A stretch of 64,000 nucleotides of DNA from Liriodendron chinense (lineage: Eukaryota > Streptophyta > Magnoliopsida > Magnoliales > Magnoliaceae): assembly GCA_003013855.2 (NCBI GenBank), contig ML058407.1:4544372-4608371 (forward strand), read 5' to 3'. Position 1 is the first letter of the stretch. The number at the start of each line of letters is the position of its first letter. A program made the position numbers and the translations under genes. Shown one piece after another: positions 45,009 to 56,829 of the stretch. Below the pieces are notes generated by a model. It was given only the letters and a program-made list of their open reading frames with translations, was not told the DNA's origin and ran no database searches.

Positions 45009-45829
45009 TGTTATCGCTGGAAACTAGATAACTGATGAGGTGGCTAAACGCCCACCTTGGATGGATGGATGCTGCTAATCTCCTGCAGAAGCACAATCTG
45101 GATCTGTATGAGAGGTCCTATAAAACACAAGGAAAGCTAGGGAGTGGATGAGGTCCAGTTGTTACCCCTCCAATGCCTAAGTCAGATGAGTCTGAAGGAG
45201 ATAGCAAGGTAGATTTGTGTATACCTTAGGTTAGGGGTGAGTGCTTCTATTTATAAGTTATAAGAGAGTGATAGTGGGCCACAATCATGGCTGTGATCGT
45301 GGGGGCGATGCCCATTGGGCGGCGTGATTCTCAGAGATGTGGATCACACTGGTAACAGTCAAAGACGTGTCCGCCTCCTTCGGGCCCATCCCTGGACTTT
45401 CGCCCACTTTTATTGTGGTAGTGGCCTAGGTCGGTCCGCTGGCGATGCAGGCTAAGGTCGAGCTCTTGACTCGTCGACCATGTCAGTGAACAACCTGATT
45501 TAGGTTTGTCTCTGATGTATCTAAAATGTCCTTTATAAAGGCCAACCTATCGTCGGATCGGTTTTGGTCCTCAACTATATCCCTGTTATGGTCAGTCGTC
45601 ATGTACTCGACTTCAGTGTGCGAGTCTGAGGACCTGTACCCGGGCCTGTGGGCCCATGGGATTCATAGGCTTTCCTTGGGACCTGAGGTTAGCTCGGATT
45701 TACCCACGATGGTAGCCCCCTGTGCTTAAGCCTGACTTGCTCATCTTGGGAGAAGAACTATGTTACTTGAAGAGAATAGCTGATCTCAACACCCTTCAAT
45801 TTTTCCATTGTTACCATCATCGGCAGAAT
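45009..45829 (+). repeat. Part of an Ogre/Tat-like LTR, left of the CACTA insertion
   Basis: Non-coding. A TATA-like CTATTTATAAG is at about 45247. It is interpreted with 56830-57055 as one LTR split by the CACTA element, because 57060 onward reads as an Ogre/Tat leader. The start TGTTATCGC is a guess. I could not verify it against a second copy. Confidence 0.35.
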
Positions 45830-45840
45830 CACTACGTGAA

Positions 45841-46240
45841 AAGGCGCTAATTCGACTACGCAATTCGACGGTCCCTAACCGTCGACCGTCGAATTTACCG
45901 CGTGGAACTAATCGACAGTCTACGACCGTCGAATTTAGGACATGAAATTCGACTGTTACTGACAGTCGAATTATCGCAGTCGAAATTAACGCGAAAAAAT
46001 TCGACGGGCTATCGTCGAATTTAGGGCCTGAACTTCGACTGTTAATGACCGTCGACGGGCTATCGTCGAATTTAGGGCCTGAACTTCGACTGTTAATGAC
46101 CGTCGAATTAGCATAGTCACAATTAACGCGCGAAAACATTCGACGGTCTAAAACCGTCGATTATAGGGCATTAAATGACCATAGAATTATGACCGTCGCG
46201 GGGAAAACCTCGACGGTCCAGAACCGTCGAATTCTTGACA
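45841..46240. repeat. CACTA left subterminal repeats
   Basis: Many copies of TTCGACGGTC, ACCGTCGAATT, TTCGACTGTTA and similar words in both orientations. A unit GACCGTCGACGGGCTATCGTCGA is partly duplicated at 46000-46090. Confidence 0.85.
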
Positions 46241-46254
46241 ATCCATAAAATTTC

Positions 46255-46905
46255 TAACTTTTAAAATCCCTTCCAAAAAAAAATTATGATTTTGAAAAAA
46301 AAGTTCAAAAACTTGAAAGAAAAATTTATCAGTATTTAGAAAAATTAAGATTTTGAAAAAAAATATATCTAACATTAAAAAAAAACTAGGATTAGAAAAA
46401 AGAAAATGGGCAATATTTGGAAAAAATTGAGATTTAAAAAAAAAACATTAAGATTTAAAAAATCATTGGGGTTTTGACACAAAAATTAACATTTTGAATA
46501 AGAAAATTGAATATTTTAAAAAATTGTGATTTTGAGAAAAGAAAAAAGTTTAAAAGTTTGGAATTTTTTTTTGCAATGTTTGAAAAAAATAGATTTTGAA
46601 AAAAATAGATTTTGAAAAAAATAATTGAAATTTAAAAAAAAATTACATCTTGAAAAAATTGATATGTTGGAATAGAATTGATAATTTTGAAAAAAAAACG
46701 TTTTTTAATAAGTTTGAAAAAGTTCAAAAGTTTGAAAAAAAAAACAATTGAGATTTTAAAAAAGATTGAGATTTTGAAAGAAAAAAAATTAAGCTTTTTA
46801 AAAAATTTGAAAAGTTTGAAAAAAATATTTAAAAATAACTTTTTGAGATTGAAAAAAATTGAGAAATTTGAAATGAGTGGACAAAATTTACTAGTGGACA
46901 TTTAT
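46255..46905. repeat. A-rich GATTTTGAAAAAAA repeat region
   Basis: Irregular repeats of GA(T/A)TTTTGAAAAAAA and TTTGAAAAAGTTC over 650 bp. A segment of about 150 bp (from ACATCTTGAAAAAATTGATA at about 46646) recurs at 48311. ORFs here are low-complexity Lys/Phe artefacts. Confidence 0.75.
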
Positions 46906-47690
46906 TGAATGGTTGAAAATAAAAAAATACAGTCATTGAGTTACCTGCCTATCATATTGGTTTATGCATACCCACAAGTTCACTTGTACAAAAAATGATG
47001 GCCTAAGTTTAATGATGTGTAATTACAAGAATAACTTATAATGATGAGATTGATCAAATTCTATGATTAGAAAATCCTAAAGTTGATATGAACGGTCAGA
47101 CATATTTGGAAAGTGCTAAATAGGTTATAGAACAAAATTCAGCCAAATCTATCATGAAACGAATTAGATCTGTCCAAAACACTCTTTAAATGGGCACAAT
47201 CAGTTTGTCTCGATCTAGACAGATTTTGGACAATCTGATCGGTCAAGATTGAAGAGTAAATGACTTTAGACGTTTAGATTAAATTTTAGTCAAATCTAAC
47301 TATCGGATTGCAAGATATGACCGATCATATTGTTGATCAATTTTGTCCGCCTAATATCTTTCTCATTCGAAATCCGATCAAGGTGAGTGACTAGTCAAAT
47401 CGAAGATATTGATGAGTAGAATAAAGTAACTGGATCAGAATTCTAAATTGATCCAAATGTTTTGTTCAAAATTGCACTACGACTTGCTGACCTCATGAAA
47501 ATCCAAGAAATGTGCAGTCATTGGACCCTAAACTCTAATTTAGCTGTTGAGATTTGGATTTTAAGTCTTAAGATTTTGTATGGCATCAGAAAATGATATT
47601 TAAAAACAGATGAATGGGATAAATATACATAAAATATATCAACTTGGACTCACATGGTTAAAGTAGTGTGTATGGATTGGCTAGTGACCC
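46906..47690. other. No recognisable gene
   Basis: AT-rich DNA with several GATC(A/C)AATC-type words and no credible ORF. Confidence 0.4.
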
Positions 47691-48770
47691 TGACTAGCCA
47701 CTAGTTAGTACTGATCGATGCTCTATGGGCCCTACTATGATGTATGTGTTTCATCCACACCGTCCATACATTTTTTCAAATTATTTTATGGTATGATCCC
47801 AAAATTGAGATAGATCCAAATCTAAAGTGGACCACATCATAAGAAATAATGGAAATTTAGTGCCTCAACATTAAAAATTCCAAATTGCCGGTCTCAAGTG
47901 TACCATTTTTGTGGTTCCACCATGATGTATGTGTTTCATTCACGCCATCCATACATTTTCCCAGATCATTTTATGGTATGAGTCCAAAACTCAAGTAGAT
48001 CTAAATCTCGATCAGATGGACCCAATCACAAGAAACAATGTTAATTAAATGTCTACCATTAAAAGCTTCTCAAGGGCCATGGATGTTTTGGATGAAGCTG
48101 ATATTTGTTTTTGCCCAACATCCAGGTCTGTATGACCTAATTAAGAGGTTGGATGTTAAATAAACATTACAATGGGCCATATGAGGTTTTTAATAGTGGA
48201 CATTCAATCACTAATGTTTTCTTGTGGTGTGGTCCACCTGGGATTTAGATCTGCCTCATTTTTGAATTGTAGCCTAAAATAATTTTAAAAAAAAAACATT
48301 TAAAAAAATTACATCTTGAAAAAATTGATATGTTTAAATAGAATTGATAATTTTGAAAAAAAAGATTTTTGATAAGTTTGAAAAAGTTCAAAAGTTTGAA
48401 AAAAAAAAAAGATTGAGATTTTGAAGAAAAAAATTTGAGATCTCCGAAAAAAAATTGGATGAAGGGGTTACCCTAACTTTGGGGCCCACCTTGAAAATTT
48501 GATATATATCCAAGCTGTCGATCCGTTTTTCCACCCCATTTTAGGATTTGGCCTAAAAAATTAGGCAGATCCAAGTCTCAGATGGACCACACCATAGGAA
48601 ACAGTGGATATTGAGTGCCTACCGTTGATATTCGTTGTGGTCCACTTGGGCGTTCTATTTGCCAAATGTTTTACACATTGCCCTAAAATAAAAATTAAAA
48701 ATAAATGGGCGGAGTGGATAAATTATATACATCACGGTGGGCCCCACGAGCCACTGAGTACAGGACCGTC
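47691..48770. repeat. MITE-like fold-back fragments inside the CACTA element
   Basis: Blocks such as GGGCCCTACTATGATGTATG, TTCATCCACACCGTCCATAC and GTGGACCACA recur here two or three times (47,720-47,900; 47,920-48,290; 48,470-48,770) and match the interiors of the elements at 3069 and 7063. They are probably MITE insertions of one family, with a copy of the A-rich repeat (48300-48450) between them. Confidence 0.6.
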
Positions 48771-49195
48771 CACCTCTTGCCTGATCTTGCGGCCCCCAAA
48801 TTGAATCCCCAGCGCCCTTCTTTCCCCAAAAGAAAAACCCCCGCCCCACCCTACCCTTTTGCTCTCGCTCTTCCCCCCCGCCACCCCGCCGGGTCTCTCG
48901 TTCAGCTCTCTCTGTCTAAGGTTAGGGTTCCATGACTCCGTCGACAAGGAGCTGCGGCAACAATGGCATAGGGTTCGTCTTCATCACCATCACCATCATC
49001 ATCATCTCTCTCTCTCTCTCTCTCGCCACTGCCACCGCCCTCCCTCCCGTCGGAATACGCAGGCGCCCACATATGTTTTCCAGCCATCCCTCTGATGCAT
49101 CAACGTATCATCTCCCTCTCCCTCTCCCTCTCCCTCCCTATCTCTGGTTTCGACAAGGAAAAACCCTAATTTTATCTCCAAACAGGTGAAATCTC
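48771..49195 (+). other. Promoter/5'-UTR-like segment, possibly captured gene 5' end
   Basis: In contrast to its AT-rich surroundings it is C- and CT-rich (GCGCCCTTCTTTCCCC, CTCTCGCTCTTCCCCCC) and ends with GTTAGGGTTCCATGACTCCG and CT microsatellites (49002-49024, 49112-49140). Such composition is typical of plant 5' UTRs. The His- and Arg-rich ORFs over it are repeats read as protein. No product is recognised. Confidence 0.35.
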
Positions 49196-49759
49196 AGCAC
49201 ATCTTACAATTATTAGGGTGTGAAGTTTGGACTTGGGCAGATTTCACTACTCTTGGCAAAGCAAAGCAAGAAAAGAAGCTTACTATTTGGATTTGACCTC
49301 CCAAGGTAAAGATAGACGATTAAAATTGTTTGGATCTGGTTACTGTTTTTCTTGTTATGTTGTTGCCTTGTTGGTTCCTGTGGTTTCGAAGCTTGTTTGC
49401 TTGAGTTCATGGTTTTTAGGGTTGGACAAGTCCTTCTGGCTTGTCTGAGTCGACTTGGATTTGGTACCACCCAATCCAGTATAATATCACGAGTCACTCC
49501 CAACTCGGCGAGTCATGACCTCAGCGTTGGATAGATGGACAAGTCTATCCGAGTCTCCGAGTCTTTTAACCATGCTTGAGTTAGTCATAGAGTTTTTCTC
49601 GTGCTATTTGGTGTCTATAAAAAAAGGGGTGTACATTTCTAGACGGCCACGACTTATAGTGCCTCTGATCCTGCGTTCTAGATCTCTTTCTCAAGAATCC
49701 TAATCTCTGTTTGTGCATTTGTTCAGCTGAATTAAAGTGAATTTCTTGTCTCAATGCAG

Positions 49760-49869
49760 ATGACAGTTTCTTTGTTTCTCCTCCTCCAAATGCAATATGG
49801 ATTACTTCTGCCCTAGTCACAAAACCAACCTTTAGGGCTGTCCCTACGTGCACCACCATAGCTTCTCAG
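49760..49869 (+). pseudogene. Exon-like piece, unrecognised
   Basis: A TTGTCTCAATGCAG acceptor precedes and CAG|GTGTATC follows a 110-bp piece with one open frame, encoding DSFFVSPPPNAIWITSALVT and 17 more residues. It is consistent with a captured internal exon. The protein family is not recognised. Confidence 0.3.
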
Positions 49870-49995
49870 GTGTATCTTAGTGTAGATGTGGATGATCTGT
49901 TAAAAAAAAATCAGGCTGATTAACAAAATAGGTGGGTCAAGCTTGACAAAATCAGTTGACGGCCAATAAAAATTGGTTGCCTGCCTTTTTGAGTT

Positions 49996-50522
49996 GGTAG
50001 GCTTGAGTATAGTGACAGAGCATGGTGGGATCCTAAGATGGACAGACTATATCTGACTTACAGCATGATCCATGTTTCAGTGTAATTATCTTCGGCTAAA
50101 TTTCAAGCCTAGAGCTGGTCCATCGACCATAGTTAGTACCCAGCACTAGGCTATGCTTTGTGCCAGTTGGAGGGCAACTTGTAATGAGATCATGAATAGA
50201 GTTACTTTTGTTCCTATTTTTGTTAGGTAGGTATCCAGAGAGGCATATTTTCTAGAGAATGGTAGGCTTGAGTTTAGTGACAGAGCATGGTGGGATCCTA
50301 AGATGGACAGACTATATCTGACTTACAGCATGATGAATGTTTCAGTCTAATTATCTTCGGCTAAAATTCAAGCCTAGAGCTGGTCCATTGGCCATAGTTA
50401 GTACCCAGCACTAGGCTATGGTTTGTGCCAGTTGGAGGGCAGCTTGTAATGATCATGAATAGAGTTACTTTTGTTCTTATTTTTGTTAGACAGGTATCTA
50501 GAGAGGCATATTTTCTAGAGAA
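49996..50522. repeat. 265-bp tandem duplication
   Basis: Two adjacent copies start GGTAGGCTTGAGT at 49996 and 50261 and end TATTTTCTAGAGAATG. They differ at only a few positions and one 2-bp indel, so the duplication is recent relative to the element. Confidence 0.9.
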
Positions 50523-50605
50523 TGTTTTTCCAAGGGGTCATCTAGATCTGTGGTCTTTGGATTGAACCATTCCATTGCCTTGATGGATGGTTGTCTTCTT
50601 TGATC

Positions 50606-50608
<3 letters not shown>

Positions 50609-50656
<48 letters not shown>
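50609..50656. repeat. (TA)n microsatellite
   Basis: About 24 TA dinucleotides. Confidence 0.95.
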
Positions 50657-50659
<3 letters not shown>

Positions 50660-53600
50660 GAGAACAACATGGCTCTCAAAGTGGTTTTTTAGTTGTAAAA
50701 TGAACTCTTCTTAATCTTTACCAGTCTGTTATGAATGTGCCTTCCACCTACTTGCCTGGCGATGAATTGACATTGTATGGGTTACTTGAATTAGTCAAGT
50801 GGGGAATAGTATCATGTTGTCCTTGTCCTTAGACTGGGGGCTGGAAAAATTTGAATCGATGGAAGATGAAAAGTGTTTGCTTATTAATGTTGAACAATTC
50901 TCTGGTTGTTCTAATGTTGTAGTTTGGTGTAGTTTGTAGCGGACTACTCTGAAGAGCATTGGGCTATCACTACAGTTCTATACTATTCGGGCTCTTTTGT
51001 GGCTGATTTGTTACAGGATTGGATAAGGTACTTTCTTTTGTCGTCACTTGGGCTGTTTTGAGCCAATGCGGATCAGTACAGCTGTATTGTTTGTGGGCCA
51101 GATCCGGCTGACGTGTCAAACCATGCTATATGTTACACGAAGCTGCAAAAGCCCCCGAATTCTCTAGACAACTACTGATGATTATTTAAACCTAGAAGAA
51201 CCAATTTGTGGAACTACATGACCTCCTAATTTTGCTCAATATCTCTTTGGAGGGGTTGTTGCATTGCATAATGTCAACCTTGACAAATACTTCGCTTCTT
51301 GTGTATCCTATGTATTATGATCTACAAAAGTTTAGTAAGTGAAGGAGGGCATGGTGTTGTTCAATCCAGGATTGGAAGCAAATGCTTGGATTGGCCAATC
51401 GAGGATTGAACAGTATAAACTAGTAACTGATCTACATTGATCAATGAGTTTCAAAGAATTGACGTGTAGTTTTCCATGCCATCATGGTGCTTTTAAAAAT
51501 AAAAACCTCCATGGTGGAAGATAACATTTACTTAATGATAATGAATGATTGATAGATGACCAACTGAATTTCTCAATGCAAATGATGTTTAACTTCTAGT
51601 TATTATGATTTGCCCCGTTGGTGAAAGAGGCTTGTTCTCATCATCACCATAATCTAAGCCTTATAGAATCAAGAACAAGTATATGCTGTGGAAAGATGCA
51701 GCCTAAGTCCCATGTCATATCTCAAGTGATAGTGTCCCATGATAAAGCCATCATTGTAATGGCATGATAGTACAACCTCCACCTACACATGGTAGGTGAA
51801 TGATAGATTGAAACCATACATCCAGTGGACCTATGTCGATGGCCCATAATTAAAATATTATTGTCTGACAGATGGAAACTTAGATCTGGATGCGGGTCGT
51901 TAGTTCAGACAGATGGAAAATTGGATCTCGATACGGGCTGTTAGTTCAAACCCTTGATCTTCTGTTAATTTTGCCTTTTCAACTTGAAGCCGCCTCTTGA
52001 TTGTACTTGCCTTTATCATAGTTAGCAAAACTCTGTTGAACTCCGTGTCTTTAGGAAAAAATACTTGCATAAATACTTCTACTGCTACAGACAATCTAAA
52101 AATATCTGCTAGTTCACATAGCCACCACCATCCTAGTCTAATGCAAAAGTGAGATCTTTTTAGTTTTTGGCCTCTTTGAACTGACGGCTTTGGAGGCTGT
52201 AGATGATGGTACCCAATTTTCAAGCATGAGTTGACACAGGCTAACATGTTTGAACGTGTGCTCGTGTGCAAGGCTGCTGAAGATCATTTTCTTCCAGTGG
52301 CCATTGTTCAGTGATTCAAACTTTGATTTAATTGGTCTATTCTAGATTGTCCATGCACCAGAAATCTCCAAGATGGAAATTTGTAACCCTTTGACTAGTG
52401 GCCATGGAATGAGCAGTTATAAGAAAATACCTAAACTATTCAGATGGAAAATGTGGTGGAAGAGTAACCACCAAGTAACAAATGGTGGAAAATGTGTGCA
52501 GAGTTTAACCCTCTAGACCTTCCCAATTTAAAATTTCCTGGTTTACAAGATGTTGGTATTTTCTCTTCCTTTTTATATTCCTCGTTTCATTAATATGTTG
52601 GGTTATTAGATGCAGGTACTTGGTTGTTGTTCTTGATTGTGATGCAGCTGTAAGGACGCTCAAATAGTTTTATGTTTATGCAATGTGGTGCAACTATAAC
52701 TTTTCATTAGATTTTATGCATTGACAACTTAAAAGTTTAGATTAACAATTTGCTAATATTTTGTAGGTTATTTGATAAGAAGTCTGATTTCTAAAATTGA
52801 GGCAGGTGTAGAATTTCCAACCCACTGTCCCTGTATGTGCCAATGTGGCACATGCTTGTGAGATCTGGGATGCTGGTTTGGTGAGCATTGCTGTATATAT
52901 GCCATGACCCTGAAAATTAGCCTGGTTTTGAGGTTAGGTGGGCCGCTTCTATACACCAAATGTGGACGGGGGATCAATTCTTATTGGAGGTCAGATAACC
53001 CCCTTTGCTTATCATATGTGCTGTGGGAGTTTGGGACCTCATAAGTTTCGTTCACATGGAATTTTGCAGGTTCGGCTGGCCCAGGATTACTGTTCAGGTT
53101 CAACTGTCATGTGTATATGACATCGAAGGCATGCAAAAGGTTGGTCCCAACCTGGATGTCACGTAGGATAAAAATCAGGCCAATCAACTTAGGTGGACCA
53201 CACATGCCATTAGCAGGTCTGGGTTAAACCTCTGCATTGCATACTTGGGACTTGGTCAAGTCTGATCCATCAGCACCATGAGTCAGCATTAAAAGTATGT
53301 CTGAATTGGCCAACTCATCAGAGTCCTGACTCGACTAAGGACTGAATGAGTTGGTCTGTGTTGTAGTTTTCAATCCATGTTTAAGCCATCAACTGCTTTT
53401 GCACAATGTGGCCTGCCCATTGACTAGGGATGAATAGTAGATAAGTGCATAATTACCATTTCCCATGTTTCAAGCAATATGAAAATGAAGATGGTTCTAG
53501 AAGTCGTGAATGATGAGATATGTTGTGGTATTTGCCTATATACTTAGTTGATACCTTCTGTACTTCTAACTTTCACCATGTTTACCACCCTTCTCATTTA

Positions 53601-53700
53601 CCTCTTTTACTTGTGTAGAATAAGCTTTTTATTTCCATATGTTTCTTTGAGCTTCTAAGATGTATGGTTTATATTAATTTGGAGTATATTTCTTCCTTTA
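50657..53700. other. CACTA interior without recognised gene
   Basis: Single-copy-looking DNA with short ORFs only. The 123-codon minus-strand ORF at 51900-52271 has no motif I recognise. Parts may be introns of captured genes, because the next exon (53704) has a normal splice acceptor. Confidence 0.4.
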
Positions 53701-53703
53701 CAG

Positions 53704-54036
53704 CCATGCCTTCAGACTTTGGTTTAATGGAGATGGACATCAAAGGAAGGGTTCTTTTCTTTAGTAAAAAGCCCAAAGGAGAGGAATTGAAGGCAATGGT
53801 AATTATCACACTTTTCTTGATGTCTTATGTTTGCGTCTGCTGATAGGATTAGACTAAAATCAGAACTTATGAGTATGAAGCGATTCTACAATTTTCTGTG
53901 ATCTTCGTTTAAAAATTCCTTAGGCGGTGGATACTACAGTTATGGGGTTGTCACGAGAGGAGGCTGAAAAGAAACCATACATTGCTTCCATGGGAGTGTA
54001 TGTCTTCAAGAAGGAGATACTTTCGAATCTTCTAAG
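53704..54036 (+). pseudogene. Captured ADP-glucose pyrophosphorylase large-subunit fragment (two exons, one intron)
   Basis: Exon 53704-53798, after a TTTACAG acceptor, encodes SDFGLMEMDIKGRVLFFSKK and PKGEELKAM. A GT-AG intron of 125 bp follows (53799-53923). Exon 53924-54036 encodes AVDTTVMGLSREEAEKKPYI and ASMGVYVFKKEILSNLLR, then a GT donor. This text is the sugar-nucleotide-binding part of glucose-1-phosphate adenylyltransferase, the plastid enzyme that makes ADP-glucose for starch. The match favours the large subunit, but it is read by eye. Only about 69 of roughly 500 residues are present and there is no start, so it is not a working gene. Retention of the intron shows capture at DNA level. 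The frame is open across both exons. Confidence 0.85.
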
Positions 54037-54512
54037 GTATGGTTTTCAAGATGCATGTAGATTCTTTGATTATTAAAGAAGATGAAATTGAAGTTTGATA
54101 GGAAAGGTTCCCTACATGTTGGATCTAGTGAACCGTCACATCTTTTGTTCGAAATGAGTGACAACGCACATGAATTGGCATGCAGAAAAATATAATTGTA
54201 AGTGCCTAGTGTGATTCATTACTACTATTGCTCTTTTCAAGTCATGAATGAGTCTTCTATAACAATTCGTCTGTCTTTGTGGTTTTGATCCTAGCTAACC
54301 AAAGAAATTTTCTTTCTTCCTTCTATCACTTAGGATTTGTAGAAGTTTCCAGCTATGAAGTCCTCTTTTAGCATGCCTAAATAAGGTTTTGGTATCACTT
54401 TATTCATTGGTATGGAGTAGATATCAAAATATTTGGAATTAAAAAAAAAATCTTGGGTAGATTCAAGTTACTTGATGCAAATCAATTGAGAGAAAATTCT
54501 ACGAAGTTCTGT

Positions 54513-54650
54513 ATTTTTATGTACTTGGTGTCAAATACTTTTTTCAATCTAATTATACATTTTTATATACTTGGTGTAAAATACTTTTTTCAATCTAATT
54601 ATACATTTTTATATACTTGGTGTCAAATACTTTTTTCAATCTAATTATAC
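54513..54650. repeat. 46-bp tandem repeat, three units
   Basis: Three head-to-tail units ATTTTTAT(G/A)TACTTGGTGT...AATCTAATTATAC, nearly identical. Confidence 0.9.
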
Positions 54651-55395
54651 AAAACCTCACTGGACGGGTGTGCAGTACCAATTTCCACATCAATACTCGA
54701 TTGTAAATGATGATGCCTCGTCAATTCTTTTAGTTTGGTTGAGGTTTTGGACTCTGGATTGCAAATAACTTATTCTTTTTGGGGAAAAAATCATGCACAG
54801 CAAGGTTTCTTATTTTTTTTCCAAATGTAAAAGTCTTTTTTAGCAAGGTTTCTTATTTTTTTTTAATCATGACAAAAGGTCGGAAGTTGACATCTTTTGC
54901 TCTAGTTGGAGGGATTTTTCTTTCCTTTTTAATCATGACAATAGTCGAACACATTTACACGACTTAACAGCTTGTGGGTTCCATGCTTGCATCTAGTAAC
55001 ATGCTCGGATCCAAGAGTGTTGAGCAGCAGGTACAATTTGTAATTGTTAGTGACTAATTGTGCTTTTGGTATCTTCAATTAGTAACTGTTATGACTATTG
55101 TGCTATTGAGCAGCAGGTACAATTTGTAACTGTTAGTGACTGTTGTAGAAGAAAATAGTTCCATAGAAGAGTCGTTTGATTTTATAATGCGGATTATTAA
55201 TTGATATTCATGATAGTTGGTCCTTGTTTTTCATTGGTATGACTCGTGCTATTCCGTAACTCATTTATCCTTACTTTTCTTTCTTGATTGTTAATACGTA
55301 AAACCGTCTTTCTTCTTTCTTCCTTTTTGCTTTTTCCTTCTTCTTTTGTAATAGGCATTAAGATATAATGCACTAATGGTTGTTTATGTATTTTA

Positions 55396-55645
55396 TCAGC
55401 TATCCGAAAATGTCGAGATGCAGGAAACAATTTTCTTCTAAGGAAGCAGCTCAGTTCTTTATCAAAGAAAGACTCCAGCTATCCAGAACATATCACAGGC
55501 AAATGAGGTTTTTATGCTCAAGGATAGTTTTGCCGAGGGCTGTAGAGAAAATGGTGGGTGGACGAAGGGCCTTGGTTCATCTAAAGGAACTTGTATGGAT
55601 AGGAATACCCCAAAAAGTGTTGTGAGCTTGCCAGGTAGTTTCTTA
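55396..55645 (+). pseudogene. Possible captured exon, kinesin C-terminal-like (weak)
   Basis: After a TTTTATCAG acceptor the text reads SENVEMQETIFF, then needs two frame changes to give LRKQLSSLSKKDSSYP and QANEVFMLKDSF...NTPKSVVSL. A short coiled-coil tail with EMQETI...LR(K/Q)QL is reminiscent of plant kinesin C-termini, but this is from memory of style, not alignment. Different frames give no better product. A GTAGTTTC follows SLPG. It may be unrelated. Confidence 0.25.
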
Positions 55646-56184
55646 CAGGAAAATCTTTTAAAGGTCCAACACTAAAAGTACTTGTGAATTCTCAAGTTCT
55701 CATGGGTCTTGGCTTCTTTGTGAATTTTTTTTCTTGTAAGTATTGGTCCAAACAGGTTCCACTGTTCTGCATCTTGATCTGTGAACATTTATATTAGCTA
55801 AACTGGGGATGTGTTTATAGTTTCCCTTTAAACAATTTTTTATAACTTGTATTGTTAATCCTTAGTTTTGATGTTCTTTCATTTGGCAGTTATAATGTCT
55901 TTATTTGCATTGTCTTAGATGGGTCGATCTATCAGGGCATGTACCAACAATGGCTAGAGGTGCCATTATAGTAATTTCTTTTTTTTTTTCTCAAAAGAAA
56001 CCAGCTACTTGTATTTCGTGTTAGTATATGTTGTAGTTATCTAAATTATTTATGAATTATAGGTTTACAGGATGTATTGGGGCACAACCCTCATTAAATA
56101 CAAGTTTTTTTTTTTTTTTTATCATGCAGACATAAATTCGATTGGTTGATGGTATATTGTAAGTTGATTGTACTCTTTGGTACT

Positions 56185-56455
56185 TGTGGAGAATGTGGTT
56201 GTGGATTGTTTGTACTTGAGGAGGATTGTGGTTGTGGAGGATTATGGGTGTGGAGGATTGTGGTTGCGGAGGTTTGTAGTTGTGGAGGATTTTGGTTTGT
56301 ATTGTGTTGGTTATGTGATTGTGGAGGATTGTGGTTGTATTGTGTTGGTTATGTAATGTGATTGTGGAGGATTGTGGTTGTATTGTGGAGGATTGTGGTT
56401 GTATTGTGGTTGTATTGTGGAGGATTGTGGTTGTATTGTGGAGGATTGTACTTGT
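56185..56455. repeat. GGAGGATTGTGGTTGTATTGT minisatellite
   Basis: Irregular repeat of GTGGAGGATTGTGGTTGTATT (about 18-24 bp) next to the CACTA right subterminal region. Cys/Val/Gly-rich ORFs across it are artefacts of the repeat. Confidence 0.85.
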
Positions 56456-56569
56456 ATATTGTGTTAGTAAATGTTGTAGTTTTCTAAATTATTTACGAAT
56501 TACAGGGTTTATAGGATGTATGGGGGCACAACCCCCACCAAGTTGTAGATTTTTTCTCTGCAAACATAA

Positions 56570-56829
56570 ATTCGACGGTTTTGAACCGTCGTATTTATTT
56601 CTCGACTGTTTAGGACCGTCGAAATTTCCTATTATTTTTACCCATAACGGCGGGTTAGAACCGTCGAATTATTTGCGGCGACGGCTGTCAGCCGTCGAAA
56701 TACCATCGTCTGTCGAATTATTTTCTAAATTGGCTGATCTACGATGGTTTTTTTCGATGGCACGGATCGTCGAATTTCCCAAAATTCGACGGTCTTGGAC
56801 CATCAAATTTAGCGCTTTTTCACGTAGTG
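56570..56829. repeat. CACTA right subterminal repeats and terminus
   Basis: Repeated TTCGACGGTTTTGAACCGTCG-like hairpin units and GACCGTCGAAAT words, ending in AGCGCTTTTTCACGTAGTG at 56829. Confidence 0.85.

Larger units (their letters stand above)
45830..56829. mobile_element. Non-autonomous CACTA element, about 11 kb
   Basis: The left end CACTACGTGAAAAGGCGCTAA and the right end AGCGCTTTTTCACGTAGTG are inverted copies, bounded at 45830 and 56829. Subterminal CGACGGT/ACCGTCGAAT repeats in both orientations fill about 400 bp at the left and 260 bp at the right, typical of CACTA transposons, where they bind the TnpA-type protein. No transposase ORF is visible. The interior is a patchwork of A-rich DNA, MITE-like sequences and exon-like pieces. 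The three bases flanking each end (AAT and TGG) do not match, so no target duplication is confirmed. Confidence 0.8.

Noticed and set aside
46632..46908. Lys- and Phe-rich ORFs on both strands
   Set aside because: Low-complexity A-rich repeat DNA.
48859..49189. His-run and Ser/Leu-rich ORFs
   Set aside because: CAT/CTCT microsatellite-like 5'-UTR composition; no domain and overlapping frames.
51900..52271. 123-codon minus-strand ORF inside the CACTA element
   Set aside because: No motif recognised, no splice context; kept only as part of an unassigned stretch.
45830..56829. CACTA transposase (TnpA/TnpD type) genes
   Set aside because: No long ORF or recognisable motif found on either strand.
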